A DNA stretch of 64,000 nt from Mucilaginibacter sp. UR6-11 (GCF_020880695.1 NZ_JAJIWO010000002.1:434432-498431), one strand, 5' to 3'; shown: positions 52,094-61,657, counted from the first letter of the stretch. Program-made: numbers and translations. The notes: generated by a model not told the origin, from the letters alone.

Positions 52094-53956
52094 ATGTCAG
52101 ATATAATTCAGCTTTTACCGGACTCAGTTGCTAACCAGATCGCCGCCGGCGAGGTGGTACAGCGACCGGCATCCGCGGTAAAAGAACTGATTGAAAATGC
52201 TATTGACGCCGGGGCGGATAAGATACAGTTGATTGTTAAGGATGCCGGCAAATCATTGATACAAGTTATTGATAATGGCTGCGGCATGAGCGGTACCGAC
52301 GCGCGTATGAGCTTTGAGCGCCATGCCACGTCGAAAATTAAGAAAGCCGAGGATCTGTTTGCTATCCGCACCATGGGTTTCAGGGGCGAGGCAATGGCAT
52401 CCATCGCCGCTATTGCGCAGGTCGAGCTAAAAACCCGCCGCCATGAGGATGAGCTGGGTACACAGATTTTCATCGAAGCATCTGAGGTGATCAAACAGGA
52501 AGCCTGTTCGGGCATAGCGGGTACGTCAATATCGGTAAAGAATTTATTTTATAACATACCGGCACGCCGTAACTTTTTAAAAAGTAACCCGGTGGAGATG
52601 CGCCATATTATTGACGAGTTTCAACGGGTGGCATTAGCGCACCCCGAGGTATTTTTTACGCTGCATCATGATGGGCAGGAGGTTTATCATTTGCCGTCAA
52701 CCACGTTAAAACAACGCGTTATCCACCTGTTTGGCAATAACTATAACCAGCGCCTGGTTCCGGTTGAAGAGGATACCACAATTATTAACCTGCGGGGATT
52801 TGTGGGCAAACCCGAGTTTGCCAAACGCACCCGCGGCGAACAGTTCTTTTTTGTAAATAACCGGTTTATTAAGGACCCGTATCTGAATCACGCCGTATTA
52901 ACCGCTTTTGAGGAATTGCTGCCTGACGATACTTACCCGTTATATGTGCTGTTTATTGATATTGATCCTTCAAAAATCGATATCAACGTACACCCAACTA
53001 AAACCGAGATCAAATACCAGGACGAGAAAGCTATTTATGCAATCATCCGCTCGGCAGTGAAACGTTCTTTAGGGCGATATAACATAACCCCGAGTTTGGA
53101 TTTTGACCAGGAAAACAGCATTGAGCATTTAATAACGCCCAAGCCTTTTGCAGAGATCATTGCGCCGGTAATTGCTTTTAACCCTGATTTTAATCCGTTT
53201 GCCAAAACCGACCGCGAATTGCCTTTTTTACGCGATACCGGCGGCGGCAGTAATAACAGTAACCGAAGCAACCCTATCCCCAAAAACTGGGATACGCTGT
53301 ACGAGATCAGCAAGAGAGATAACATCGTTCAGCAGGAAATACATGCCGAAGAAACCCTGGCGGTGAATGAGCAGGAGATTGTAAAATCAACCGACAGACA
53401 GTTTTTCCAGATCCATAACCGGTTTATCATGTCGCAGATCAAATCGGGTTTTATGCTCATCAACCAGCAGGCCGCGCATGAGCGGATATTGTACGAACGC
53501 TTTTTACAACAACTGCAAAACCATTCGGGGGTTAGCCAGCAAAGCTTATTTCCGCAGTCGCTTACACTAAACGGCGCCGATTTTGAGTTATTGAGAGAGC
53601 TGATGCCGGATATCAGGGCGCTTGGTTTTGATATCCGCGAATTTGGCAAAAACACGGTAGTGGTTGAGGGGATACCGGCAGACCTGAATAATGTGGGCGA
53701 ACATGAATTGCTGGAACGTTTACTGGAAGGGTTTAAAAACAACCAGTCTATATTAAAACTGGATAAGCGGGACAACCTTGCCCGGTCCTTAGCACGTAAT
53801 GCAGCTATTAAAGCCGGTACCAAAATGTCATCAGAAGAAATGAACCTGTTAACCGACCAGCTTTTTGCATGCCAGATGCCAAATGTGGCGCTAAATGGCA
53901 AGCCGGTAATTAGTACCTTTACATTAAATGAATTAATAGAACGGTTTGAAAAATAA
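52094..53956 (+). CDS. mutL: DNA mismatch repair protein MutL
   Basis: 620 residues. The N-terminal GHKL ATPase is complete: ELIENAIDAGAD (31-42) with catalytic Glu, DNGCGM (60-65), ATSKI, TMGFRGEA (93-100) and GTSISVKNLFYNIPARR. A linker (about 335-430) leads to the C-terminal dimer domain. Where endonuclease MutL proteins carry DQHA(X)2E(X)4E, this one reads NQQAAHERILYE (457-468): the Glu residues stay, but the Asp and His are replaced. It couples mismatch recognition by MutS to strand removal. It heads a compact run with two rhomboid genes and an EEP phosphatase (gaps of 28 and 16 bases, then a 4-base overlap). Confidence 0.96.
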   Translation: MSDIIQLLPDSVANQIAAGEVVQRPASAVKELIENAIDAGADKIQLIVKDAGKSLIQVIDNGCGMSGTDARMSFERHATSKIKKAEDLFAIRTMGFRGEAMASIAAIAQVELKTRRHEDELGTQIFIEASEVIKQEACSGIAGTSISVKNLFYNIPARRNFLKSNPVEMRHIIDEFQRVALAHPEVFFTLHHDGQEVYHLPSTTLKQRVIHLFGNNYNQRLVPVEEDTTIINLRGFVGKPEFAKRTRGEQFFFVNNRFIKDPYLNHAVLTAFEELLPDDTYPLYVLFIDIDPSKIDINVHPTKTEIKYQDEKAIYAIIRSAVKRSLGRYNITPSLDFDQENSIEHLITPKPFAEIIAPVIAFNPDFNPFAKTDRELPFLRDTGGGSNNSNRSNPIPKNWDTLYEISKRDNIVQQEIHAEETLAVNEQEIVKSTDRQFFQIHNRFIMSQIKSGFMLINQQAAHERILYERFLQQLQNHSGVSQQSLFPQSLTLNGADFELLRELMPDIRALGFDIREFGKNTVVVEGIPADLNNVGEHELLERLLEGFKNNQSILKLDKRDNLARSLARNAAIKAGTKMSSEEMNLLTDQLFACQMPNVALNGKPVISTFTLNELIERFEK

Positions 53957-53984
53957 CCTTAAATAAAAATATACTTAAACATCT

Positions 53985-54692
53985 ATGCAATCCCCGTTAG
54001 CCCATTTACCCCCGGTTGTAAAAAACCTGTTGATCATCAATATTATATGCTTTTTGCCATCATTAATCTATAGTCATAATTTTGCCGGCACTGCCGATCC
54101 GGTAGGGGCTATGTTTGGGGTTTACTATTTTGCGTCGCCATTATTTAAACCGTGGCAGCCCATCACCTACATGTTTATGCATGGCGGGTGGATGCACATC
54201 ATCTTTAATATGTTTGCGCTATATTCGTTCGGAGGGATAGTTGAGTATGTTATGGGTTCAAAACGTTTCCTGGCTTTTTATTTTATTTGTGGGATAGGCG
54301 CTTTGGCATTGCAAATGCTGGTTCAGGCTTACGAGGTGCATGCTATGACCGGCAGTTTTACGGTACCGTTAGATTTCCGTGCTGATCCTGCCGTGATTGC
54401 CAAACTTCAGGAAATTTTATTTGCGCCCATGGTTGGTGCCTCGGGTGCAATATTTGGTTTGCTGATTGCCTTTGGTATGCTCTATCCAAACGCCGAGCTA
54501 ATGATCATGTTTATACCGGTACCGGTAAAAGCAAAATATATTATCCCGGTTTATGTGTTAATTGAGCTGTCATTGGGCGTGGGCCAGTTTGGGGGCGATA
54601 ATGTTGCGCACTTTGCTCACCTGGGCGGTGCTATTTTAGGTTTTATATTAGTAAAAGCATGGCGCCTGCAAGGTCCCCGAAATTTGATTTAA
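53985..54692 (+). CDS. Rhomboid family intramembrane serine protease
   Basis: 235 residues, about six membrane segments. Landmarks are MHGGWMHIIFNM in the first-second helix region, GASGAIFGL with nucleophile Ser153, and AHFAHLGG (208-215) with the catalytic His. Length and motifs are those of a bacterial rhomboid of the inner membrane. It lies 28 bases after mutL and 16 before a second rhomboid. The substrate is unknown. Confidence 0.92.
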   Translation: MQSPLAHLPPVVKNLLIINIICFLPSLIYSHNFAGTADPVGAMFGVYYFASPLFKPWQPITYMFMHGGWMHIIFNMFALYSFGGIVEYVMGSKRFLAFYFICGIGALALQMLVQAYEVHAMTGSFTVPLDFRADPAVIAKLQEILFAPMVGASGAIFGLLIAFGMLYPNAELMIMFIPVPVKAKYIIPVYVLIELSLGVGQFGGDNVAHFAHLGGAILGFILVKAWRLQGPRNLI

Positions 54693-54708
54693 CGAGGTTT
54701 ATACGATC

Positions 54709-55569
54709 ATGAATTTTTGGCAAAATATACAATACAAAATGTTCCATTCAGGTAGTAAACTCTACCTGCTCATTGGCATTAATGTATTTATTTTTTTGGT
54801 GATTAGTGCGCTATCCATATTTGAAAAGCTGGTATTCAGAACCAATATTGTAGATGTTTATAGTTACGATTACCTGTCATTGCCGGCCTATCTGCCCAAG
54901 CTGGCGGTCCGCTTCTGGACACCTTTTACCTACATGTTTATGCATGCCGATTTTTGGCACCTGCTGTTTAACATGCTTTGGTTATACTGGATGGGGCAGA
55001 TATTTGAAGAGTTTTTAGGAAATAAGCGTATATTAGGTTTATACCTGCTGGGCGGATTGGCGGGCGCCTTGCTTTTTGTGGCCAGTTATAATATATTTCC
55101 GGCATTTTCACAAAGCGGTGTACTGTTACTGAGCGCGGTGGTAGGTGGTTCGGCCAGTGTTATGGCTATTATTGCAGGTGCCGCAACTATTACTCCAAAC
55201 TATACCATAATGCTTTTTGGCATAGTGCCCGTTAAGTTAAAATGGATAGCCCTGTTTTATGTTGCAATGGGCTTTTGGGGTATAAATGGCCCTAACGCGG
55301 GTGGCGAAATTGCGCACCTGGGTGGCGCCTTGTTTGGGTTTATATACGTAAGGCAACTGCAAAAAGGTCGGGATATGATTGGCGCCATAGCCGGCATTTT
55401 TAAGAAAAGATCCAAACTAAAAGTAGCGTCAAATAATATGGACCGCAGCGCGCCGGGCACGCCGAGGCAAGAAGAGATTGACCGTATTTTAGATAAAATT
55501 TCGACGACGGGATATGATAACCTGAGCAAGCAGGAAAAAGAAACATTATTTCGCGCCAGCAAAAAATGA
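54709..55569 (+). CDS. Second rhomboid family protease
   Basis: 286 residues. MHADFWHLLFNMLWLYWMG, GGSAS (146-150, Ser148 as probable nucleophile in a GxSx context) and GEIAHLGGALFGF (with the His) are present, and the spacing is that of rhomboids. A cytoplasmic tail of about 60 residues (from about 225) is rich in charged residues. The GxSG form is changed to GGSA, so activity is likely but less certain than for its neighbour. It overlaps the next gene by four bases (ATGA). Confidence 0.87.
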   Translation: MNFWQNIQYKMFHSGSKLYLLIGINVFIFLVISALSIFEKLVFRTNIVDVYSYDYLSLPAYLPKLAVRFWTPFTYMFMHADFWHLLFNMLWLYWMGQIFEEFLGNKRILGLYLLGGLAGALLFVASYNIFPAFSQSGVLLLSAVVGGSASVMAIIAGAATITPNYTIMLFGIVPVKLKWIALFYVAMGFWGINGPNAGGEIAHLGGALFGFIYVRQLQKGRDMIGAIAGIFKKRSKLKVASNNMDRSAPGTPRQEEIDRILDKISTTGYDNLSKQEKETLFRASKK

Positions 55570-56678
55570 GATCAAAGCAAAAACTACCCTTTATTGATAA
55601 AGTTTTTTTATGGATTAACTGTGGTTTATGCCTGGCTTTGCTGATAAGTTATCTCGCCCCGATAACCGATCCCAGAAAATTCTGGCCCGTAGCTTTTTTC
55701 GGGCTGGCCTATCCGCTATTATTGCTGAGCAATATAATTATGATGGTTTATTGGGCCCTGCGTAAAAAATGGTTGGTGCTCATCTCTGTTTTAGGCATAC
55801 TTTGCGGGATTACGGTATTAGAGGATAACATCGGGATGCATCCGGGAAACAGCAACGTTGTAAAACCGCAGGACCCGAACGCTATCAGAATGATGACCTA
55901 TAATGTCCACGACTTTAAAAAATTTGGCTCGGGTAAAGACATCTCCACCAAACATGAGATCCTGGAGATAATAGCCGGAAAACAACCGGATGTTATAGGC
56001 ATACAAGAATTTTACGCGCGCAAACGCGGCCAATATGCCATGATCGACTCCGTGTCAAAAATTATCGGATCCGATAATTACTATTTTGAGAACTTTTCCG
56101 GTAGCGATGAAGAGAAATCAGGCATGGCTATTTTTTCAAAATATCCGATAGTTTCAAAAGGGCTTATCCAGTTATCCGGAATGAATAACGGTAATCAATG
56201 CCTGTATGCCGACATTAATAAAAATGGACGTATTTTCAGAGTGTACAGCATGCACCTGCAGTCGATCAATTTTGAGCCCGAGGATTACCGTTATCTGGAC
56301 ACCGTTGCTAAAAAAGGGAAGCCCGACCTTAGCTCAACCAGGCGCTTGGGCAGCAAATTAAAAAAAGCATTCATCAAGCGCAGTGAACAGGTTGCTAAAA
56401 TAAGGAGCCACGCGTCGCAGTGTCCGTACCCTTATATCATTTCCGGCGATTTTAATGATACGCCGTCATCATTCGCGGTAAACCAAATGGCTAAGGGGCT
56501 CAAGAATACCTTCTGCGAGAAAGGCTTCGGGCTGGGGCGCACCTATAACGGCGATTTTCCAAACTACCAGATAGATTATATTATGGCCACCCCGGGTTTT
56601 GACGTTACCAGCTATACGATCATCGAAAGAAAATTATCTGATCATTACCCCGTATGTGCAGACCTGCTACTGAAGTAA
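55566..56678 (+). CDS. Membrane-anchored endonuclease/exonuclease/phosphatase family protein
   Basis: 370 residues. Three membrane segments occupy about residues 8-85. The rest is an EEP-fold domain with MTYNVHDF (metal-binding Asn), GIQEFY (Glu), SGDFNDTPSS (Asp/Asn) and the terminal SDHYPVCADL (Asp-His pair). The catalytic residues of this DNase I-like, Mg-dependent phosphodiesterase superfamily are intact. It overlaps the second rhomboid gene by four bases, so the three genes are probably translated together. Lipid phosphodiesterase or nuclease activity is open. Confidence 0.88.
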   Translation: MRSKQKLPFIDKVFLWINCGLCLALLISYLAPITDPRKFWPVAFFGLAYPLLLLSNIIMMVYWALRKKWLVLISVLGILCGITVLEDNIGMHPGNSNVVKPQDPNAIRMMTYNVHDFKKFGSGKDISTKHEILEIIAGKQPDVIGIQEFYARKRGQYAMIDSVSKIIGSDNYYFENFSGSDEEKSGMAIFSKYPIVSKGLIQLSGMNNGNQCLYADINKNGRIFRVYSMHLQSINFEPEDYRYLDTVAKKGKPDLSSTRRLGSKLKKAFIKRSEQVAKIRSHASQCPYPYIISGDFNDTPSSFAVNQMAKGLKNTFCEKGFGLGRTYNGDFPNYQIDYIMATPGFDVTSYTIIERKLSDHYPVCADLLLK

Positions 56679-56768
56679 AACAAGAATGTTAACAGGTTGA
56701 CCGATTGTAAAAATTAATCACCCGCGCAATCAGCTTAATCCGGCCACCCAACTAAAACCGAAAAATCG

Positions 56769-56776
56769 TAAGTTTG
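56769..56776 (+). promoter_or_regulatory. -7 box directly before cysS
   Basis: TAAGTTTG fits TAnnTTTG, five bases before ATG 56782. Transcription should begin at the start codon, so a leaderless message is likely for this housekeeping gene. Confidence 0.5.
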
Positions 56777-56781
56777 CCACC

Positions 56782-58242
56782 ATGGAGCAAAATTTATTTG
56801 TTTACAATACTTTAACACGTAAAAAAGAAGAATTTAAGCCGCTTAATGCTCCGCACGTGGGTATGTACGTTTGCGGGCCCACGGTATACAGCGATGTGCA
56901 TTTAGGCAATTGCCGTACCTATATATCGTTTGATCTGATATTCAGGTACCTTACCCATATCGGGTATAAGGTGCGTTACGTACGTAATATTACGGATGCC
57001 GGGCACCTGGAAGGTGATGCCGATGAGGGCGAAGATAAAATATCAAAAAAAGCAAAAATTGCGCAGTTAGAACCAATGGAGATTGTACAAAAGTATACCG
57101 TTGGCTTTCATGACGTTTTGCAGATATTTAACACCCTGCCCCCAAGCATTGAACCTACCGCAACGGGCCACATCATTGAACAGATTGAGCTGATAAAGAT
57201 CATGCTGCAAAGGGGCTACGCTTACGAAGCTGACGGCTCTGTTTATTTCGATGTTGAAAAATATAACAGTACCCATGATTACGGCGTGCTTAACGGCCGC
57301 AATTTAGAGGACCTGCTAAACAATACCCGCACCCTTGGCGGCCAGGATGATAAACGCGGCAAGCTTGACTTTGCCTTGTGGATAAAGGCCAAGCCCGAGC
57401 ATTTGATGAAATGGCCCTCGCCGTGGAGCGTTGGCTTTCCGGGATGGCACCTGGAGTGTTCGGCCATGAGCCATAAATACCTGGGCGACCAGTTTGATAT
57501 CCACGGCGGTGGGATTGACCTGGTACCTACGCACCATACCAATGAAATTGCGCAAAACATAGCCTGCTGCGATAAAAACCCCGCTACCTACTGGATCCAT
57601 ACCAATATGCTGACGGTAAACGGGCAAAAGATGTCAAAATCGTTAGGCAATAGTTTTTTGCCGCATGAGCTTTTTACCGGCGAGCATTCTATTTTAGACC
57701 GCGGCTACAGCCCGATGACCGTTAAGTTCTTTATTTTGCAGGCCCACTACCGCAGTACACTCGATTTTGGCAACGAGGCTATGGAAGCATCTGATAAGGG
57801 CTTTAAGCGTTTAATGAATGCCGTTAGCCTGCTGGATAGCCTGAAGCCATCAGCCACCAGCGATGTTGAAGTGGCGCCGCTAAGGCAGCGTTGCTATGAT
57901 GCCATGAATGATGATTTTAACAGCCCGGTATTAATTGCCGAGTTGTTTGAGGCCAGCCGCATCATCAACTCTGTGCATGATGGTAAACTGAAACTGGACA
58001 CGGCTAATCTTGAAGTTTTAAAAAACATCATTACCACTTTTGTGTTTGATGTTTTGGGATTAAAAGACGAACAAGCCGCTAATGATGACCTCCCTAAAGT
58101 ATTGAACCTGATTGTTAATTTACGCAACGAAGCAAAAGGTAACCAGGACTACGCCACCTCTGATAAAATACGGGACGGGTTGCAAAAAATAGGCTTCCAG
58201 TTAAAGGATAGTAAAGAAGGAACAAACTGGAGTAAAATTTAA
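56782..58242 (+). CDS. cysS: Cysteinyl-tRNA synthetase
   Basis: 486 residues of a class I synthetase. The GPTVYSDVHLGNCRTY stretch holds the HIGH-type signature (HLGN), and KMSKSLGN is the KMSKS loop. Zinc-site residues occur in YVCGPTVY and GWHLECSAMSHKYLG, and FDIHGGGIDLVPTHHTNE is typical of CysS. A C-terminal DALR domain (about 340-486) completes it. It charges tRNA-Cys in the cytoplasm. It is probably a single-gene unit with its own promoter. Confidence 0.97.
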   Translation: MEQNLFVYNTLTRKKEEFKPLNAPHVGMYVCGPTVYSDVHLGNCRTYISFDLIFRYLTHIGYKVRYVRNITDAGHLEGDADEGEDKISKKAKIAQLEPMEIVQKYTVGFHDVLQIFNTLPPSIEPTATGHIIEQIELIKIMLQRGYAYEADGSVYFDVEKYNSTHDYGVLNGRNLEDLLNNTRTLGGQDDKRGKLDFALWIKAKPEHLMKWPSPWSVGFPGWHLECSAMSHKYLGDQFDIHGGGIDLVPTHHTNEIAQNIACCDKNPATYWIHTNMLTVNGQKMSKSLGNSFLPHELFTGEHSILDRGYSPMTVKFFILQAHYRSTLDFGNEAMEASDKGFKRLMNAVSLLDSLKPSATSDVEVAPLRQRCYDAMNDDFNSPVLIAELFEASRIINSVHDGKLKLDTANLEVLKNIITTFVFDVLGLKDEQAANDDLPKVLNLIVNLRNEAKGNQDYATSDKIRDGLQKIGFQLKDSKEGTNWSKI

Positions 58243-58337
58243 TTCAGTAATTAGCGTTAATAAAAAATAAAAACAGGACTTGGTCCGAAAATCGACCCGA
58301 TAAACATTAATTAATAAATCTCCCTAACTCACAAAAA

Positions 58338-59201
58338 ATGAAAAAAATTGCATTGGCTACCATCTCCTTTATCTGTTATGCCGCTATAGCTGCAGCGCAG
58401 GTACCTGCCCGGGTTAGTAAAGTAGTTGAAGCCGAAGATGCCTTTAATAAATTGGTTGCCCGTAAGGGTATTAAAGCAGGCTTTTTAGCCGTTGCTGACC
58501 CCGAAGGCATTGTATTCAGACCCAAAGTTGTTAAAATAGCAGATTTTTATAATAGCGTTGAAAAACAACCCGGTACCCTGCAGTGGGAACCAAAATTTGC
58601 GCGCATATCCTACAACGGCGACCTGGCTTTTACCGCCGGCCCCTACGTTTATTTGAACGGTAAAAATGAGGATGATAAAGTATATGGCGACTACGTTTCG
58701 ATCTGGCGGGCTGACGCTGATGGAAAAATGAAGTTGCTGATTGACCTTGGCATTCAACATCCCGAAATGGAAAAAGAAGCTACGGTAGATTTTAAAGAAC
58801 CTGATGCTACCAAAAAACCGGTGGTGAACAAAGATCCGTTTAACGGGAAAAACATCATCATAGCTACCGATAAATCATTAAATCAAGCTTTAACCCTGTC
58901 GTCATTAGGTGCCTACAAAGAGTTTTTAAGCCCTGAGGGTCGTTATTACTTCCCCGGCTTTGAGCCCATGACCGGTACGGACAAAATACTGAAATTTTTA
59001 AATAACGAAGCGATCAGCATATCTGCCGAAAACATTAGTGGCGGCCGCTCAACCAGTAATGATCTTGCTTATACTTATGGCCGTGCCCGGATTAAAAAAG
59101 GTAACATCGTAAGCAATTACAACTATGTGCGGATCTGGGAGCTTGACGCTTCTCATAAATGGGACATATTGCTGGAAGTATTCTCTGCCATAGAAAATTG
59201 A
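58338..59201 (+). CDS. Secreted protein with two NTF2/SnoaL-like domains
   Basis: 287 residues with a signal peptide (cleavage near AAAQ, 21). Two similar cone-shaped alpha+beta halves can be traced, each with a region like the DUF4440 part of the NTF2-like superfamily: VVEAEDAFNKLVARKG ... YVSIWRADADGKMKLLIDLG, and LTLSSLGAYKEFLSPEG ... YVRIWELDASHKWDILLEV. Such domains bind small ligands or act as isomerases, but no specific function is recognised. It is a single gene bounded downstream by a strong terminator. Confidence 0.75.
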   Translation: MKKIALATISFICYAAIAAAQVPARVSKVVEAEDAFNKLVARKGIKAGFLAVADPEGIVFRPKVVKIADFYNSVEKQPGTLQWEPKFARISYNGDLAFTAGPYVYLNGKNEDDKVYGDYVSIWRADADGKMKLLIDLGIQHPEMEKEATVDFKEPDATKKPVVNKDPFNGKNIIIATDKSLNQALTLSSLGAYKEFLSPEGRYYFPGFEPMTGTDKILKFLNNEAISISAENISGGRSTSNDLAYTYGRARIKKGNIVSNYNYVRIWELDASHKWDILLEVFSAIEN

Positions 59202-59227
59202 TTTTGGAGATTAGTAGTGACCCTTCC

Positions 59228-59269
59228 ATAATAAAAGAGGCTGACCAACTGGTCAGCCTCTTTTATTAT
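59228..59269. terminator. Strong bidirectional terminator
   Basis: A perfect 20-bp inverted repeat (59228-59247, 59250-59269) around AC, with A-rich left and T-rich right arms, so a U-tract follows in either direction. It separates the NTF2-like gene from the convergent MoxR gene. Confidence 0.9.
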
Positions 59270-59318
59270 GAGGTATTTTTAGCCTTTTGAAGGGAATATA
59301 GTAACTAATCTCCAATCA

Positions 59319-60281
59319 CTAAAATAACTGCGATATAATATCATCAGTAGATAAGCCCTCGGCCTCGGCGTGATAGCTGCGGACGATCCGGTGGCTTAAT
59401 ATAGGTTTGGCTACGGCTTGTACATCCTCAATATCAGGCGAGTATTTCCCGTGGATAACGGCATGGCACTTTGCGCCCAATATTAAAAATTGCGATGCAC
59501 GTGGGCCGGCTCCCCAGTTTAGCAGGCGTTTTACCTGGGGTGCCGCAAATTCACCGTCGGGACGTGTTTTTGAAACCAGCTTTACGGCATATTCAAGCAC
59601 ATTGTCGGCCACCGGGATATTTCTGACCAACTGTTGGAAATAAATGATCTGTTGGGCATTTAATATTTTAGCAACGCTTTGGTTTATTGTGCTGGTGGTG
59701 TTTTTTACAATCTGCAACTCTTCTTTAAACGATGGATAGTTTAAAGATACCTTAAACATAAAACGGTCAAGCTGTGCTTCAGGCAGCGGGTAAGTGCCCT
59801 CCTGCTCAATGGGGTTTTGGGTGGCTAAAACAAAAAATGGTTGTGACAGCTTATGCGTAACGCCTGCGGCAGTAACCGATTTTTCCTGCATGGCCTCTAA
59901 TAAAGCGGCCTGCGTTTTAGGCGGCGTTCGGTTTATCTCGTCAGCCAGAATAATATTTGAAAAAACCGGGCCGGGGATGAACTTAAAGTTGCGGTCTTCG
60001 CCCAGGATCTCAGACCCGATAATGTCTGACGGCATCAGATCGGGGGTAAACTGTATCCGGTTAAAATCAAGATCCAATACCTGCGCCACGGTGTGCACCA
60101 ATAACGTTTTAGCCAGCCCCGGTACGCCCACCAATAAACAATGGCCGTTGCTGAATATAGATATCAGCACAAATTTCACTACTTCATCCTGTCCAACTAT
60201 AACATTGCCTATTTCTTTACGAATTTGCTCGTAAGCATGTTTTAAAGCATTTGCAGCTTCTACGTCGGATTGGTGTTGCAT
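59319..60281 (-). CDS. MoxR family AAA+ ATPase
   Basis: 320 residues. Walker A is GVPGLAKTLL (about 54-63), Walker B is NIILADEINRTPP, and sensor I lies in VLATQNPIEQEGTYPLPEAQLDRF; all are diagnostic of MoxR. It lacks other domains, as usual. MoxR proteins act as chaperones for partner proteins, often VWA-domain or DUF58 proteins, but no such partner is next to it here. It follows the SurA-like gene by five bases and is probably co-expressed with it. Confidence 0.95.
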   Translation of the reverse strand: MQHQSDVEAANALKHAYEQIRKEIGNVIVGQDEVVKFVLISIFSNGHCLLVGVPGLAKTLLVHTVAQVLDLDFNRIQFTPDLMPSDIIGSEILGEDRNFKFIPGPVFSNIILADEINRTPPKTQAALLEAMQEKSVTAAGVTHKLSQPFFVLATQNPIEQEGTYPLPEAQLDRFMFKVSLNYPSFKEELQIVKNTTSTINQSVAKILNAQQIIYFQQLVRNIPVADNVLEYAVKLVSKTRPDGEFAAPQVKRLLNWGAGPRASQFLILGAKCHAVIHGKYSPDIEDVQAVAKPILSHRIVRSYHAEAEGLSTDDIISQLF

Positions 60282-60286
60282 GAGCT

Positions 60287-61657
60287 TTATGGGTTAACCT
60301 GGGCGCTGCTTGCTGTTGCCCAATCTTTTAGCACCGGGCAGGCCTGGTATTTAGGGTCGATTTTAATGTAAGTTTCTTTTCTTTTTTTAGCGAACCACTG
60401 GCTAACGGTGCGGTTTATTTTATCATCGGTTGCAAACGCCTTTATTTTAGGGAAATCCTGCTCCAGGTTAGCCTTATGCGCGTCAATTACAGATTTTAAA
60501 TAAAATATGCGGTAGCTTTTTTTGCCTCTTTCGTCAGTATATAATACCGGTTTTGAAACACCGCCCACTTTCATGGTATCAACTACCAGTGCAACTTGCG
60601 GGTCTAATTTATCGGTTGGGATAAAAGACGTGCGCACTTCAACATTGTTGGGGTTTAGCATTAAACCACCATTGTATTTGGTTTCTTTATCGTCTGAGTA
60701 ATCCGTAGCTATATGCGAGAAAACATCCGGCGTATGGTACTTGGCCACCAGTTTATATATGGTATCAGCTTTGCCTTTTGCCCTGTCTAAACTTTCGGGT
60801 GTAATAGGCGGGGTTATCAGGATATGGCGTACGTGTACCTGTTCGCCGCGGCGCTCAAGCACCTGCAAAAAGAAGAACCCATAATCCGGCGACTCAAAAA
60901 CCGGCGAATATTCTCCGGCTTTTAACCTGAATGCCCAGCCCGTAAATTCTTTAACAAAAGTATTACGATCTGCAAAGCCGACATCACCGCCTTGTGCAGC
61001 TGATCCGGGATCTTGTGAGTAGGCAGTAGCCAGGGTGGCAAAATCTTCACCTTTCTTTATCCTGTCCAGCAGGTCCTGTGCTTTTTGACGATAAATATCT
61101 TTTTCTTCCTTGCTTAGTTTAGGCTCAAAAACTATCTCGGCTACCTCAACCTCTTTGTTAAAAGTGGGCAGGCTGTCGGTAGGTATTTTTCTAAAATAAT
61201 CTCTTACATCCTGCGGGGTAGTATTTAATTTTTCGGTAATATGCGCCTGCATTTTTTGTGCAACCATCATTTCCTTTACGTCTCCGCGGATCTCTTCCTT
61301 ATATTGCAATAATGAGCGGCCCAAAAACTGCTCAAGCTTGTCCTGTCCGCCGGCGCGCTGTGTCATGCTGCGCATGCGGCGGTCTATTTCCTGTTGAAGC
61401 TCATCCTCTTTCACATCAATACTATCTACCGCGGCTTGCTGTACCAGTAATTTTTGAGTGATTAAATTTTGTGTCAGTAAGCATTTGTCAGGATGCTGGT
61501 TTTGCACCTGGTACTGCGCATTTAATCCCTCGATGTCTGATTGTAATATAACACTGTTGCCTATAACTGCAATAATTTTATCTAATACCACTTGCTGCGC
61601 GTCAGCAACAGCTGTAAACAAAACAAAACCTAAAACTACTATCCCAAACTTTCTCAT
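60287..61657 (-). CDS. SurA-like periplasmic peptidyl-prolyl isomerase
   Basis: 456 residues with a signal peptide (cleavage near ADAQ, 21). A SurA_N helical domain (about 22-165) is followed by a parvulin PpiC domain (about 170-275: FATLATAYSQDPGSAAQGGDVG, FVKEFTGWAFRLKAGEYSPV) and a second, poorer PpiC domain (about 278-385: HVRHILITP, DYSDDKETKYNGGLML). It should act in the periplasm, helping outer-membrane proteins fold. The MoxR gene follows by five bases. A second SurA paralogue is usual in this group and may lie outside the window. Confidence 0.92.
   Translation of the reverse strand: MRKFGIVVLGFVLFTAVADAQQVVLDKIIAVIGNSVILQSDIEGLNAQYQVQNQHPDKCLLTQNLITQKLLVQQAAVDSIDVKEDELQQEIDRRMRSMTQRAGGQDKLEQFLGRSLLQYKEEIRGDVKEMMVAQKMQAHITEKLNTTPQDVRDYFRKIPTDSLPTFNKEVEVAEIVFEPKLSKEEKDIYRQKAQDLLDRIKKGEDFATLATAYSQDPGSAAQGGDVGFADRNTFVKEFTGWAFRLKAGEYSPVFESPDYGFFFLQVLERRGEQVHVRHILITPPITPESLDRAKGKADTIYKLVAKYHTPDVFSHIATDYSDDKETKYNGGLMLNPNNVEVRTSFIPTDKLDPQVALVVDTMKVGGVSKPVLYTDERGKKSYRIFYLKSVIDAHKANLEQDFPKIKAFATDDKINRTVSQWFAKKRKETYIKIDPKYQACPVLKDWATASSAQVNP

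Noticed and set aside
53329..53901. Open frame of 190 codons antisense to mutL
   Set aside because: No recognisable domain, and it covers the conserved MutL C-terminal domain on the other strand.
59794..60234. Open frame of 146 codons antisense to the MoxR gene
   Set aside because: The MoxR reading frame has Walker and sensor motifs on the other strand; this frame shows none.
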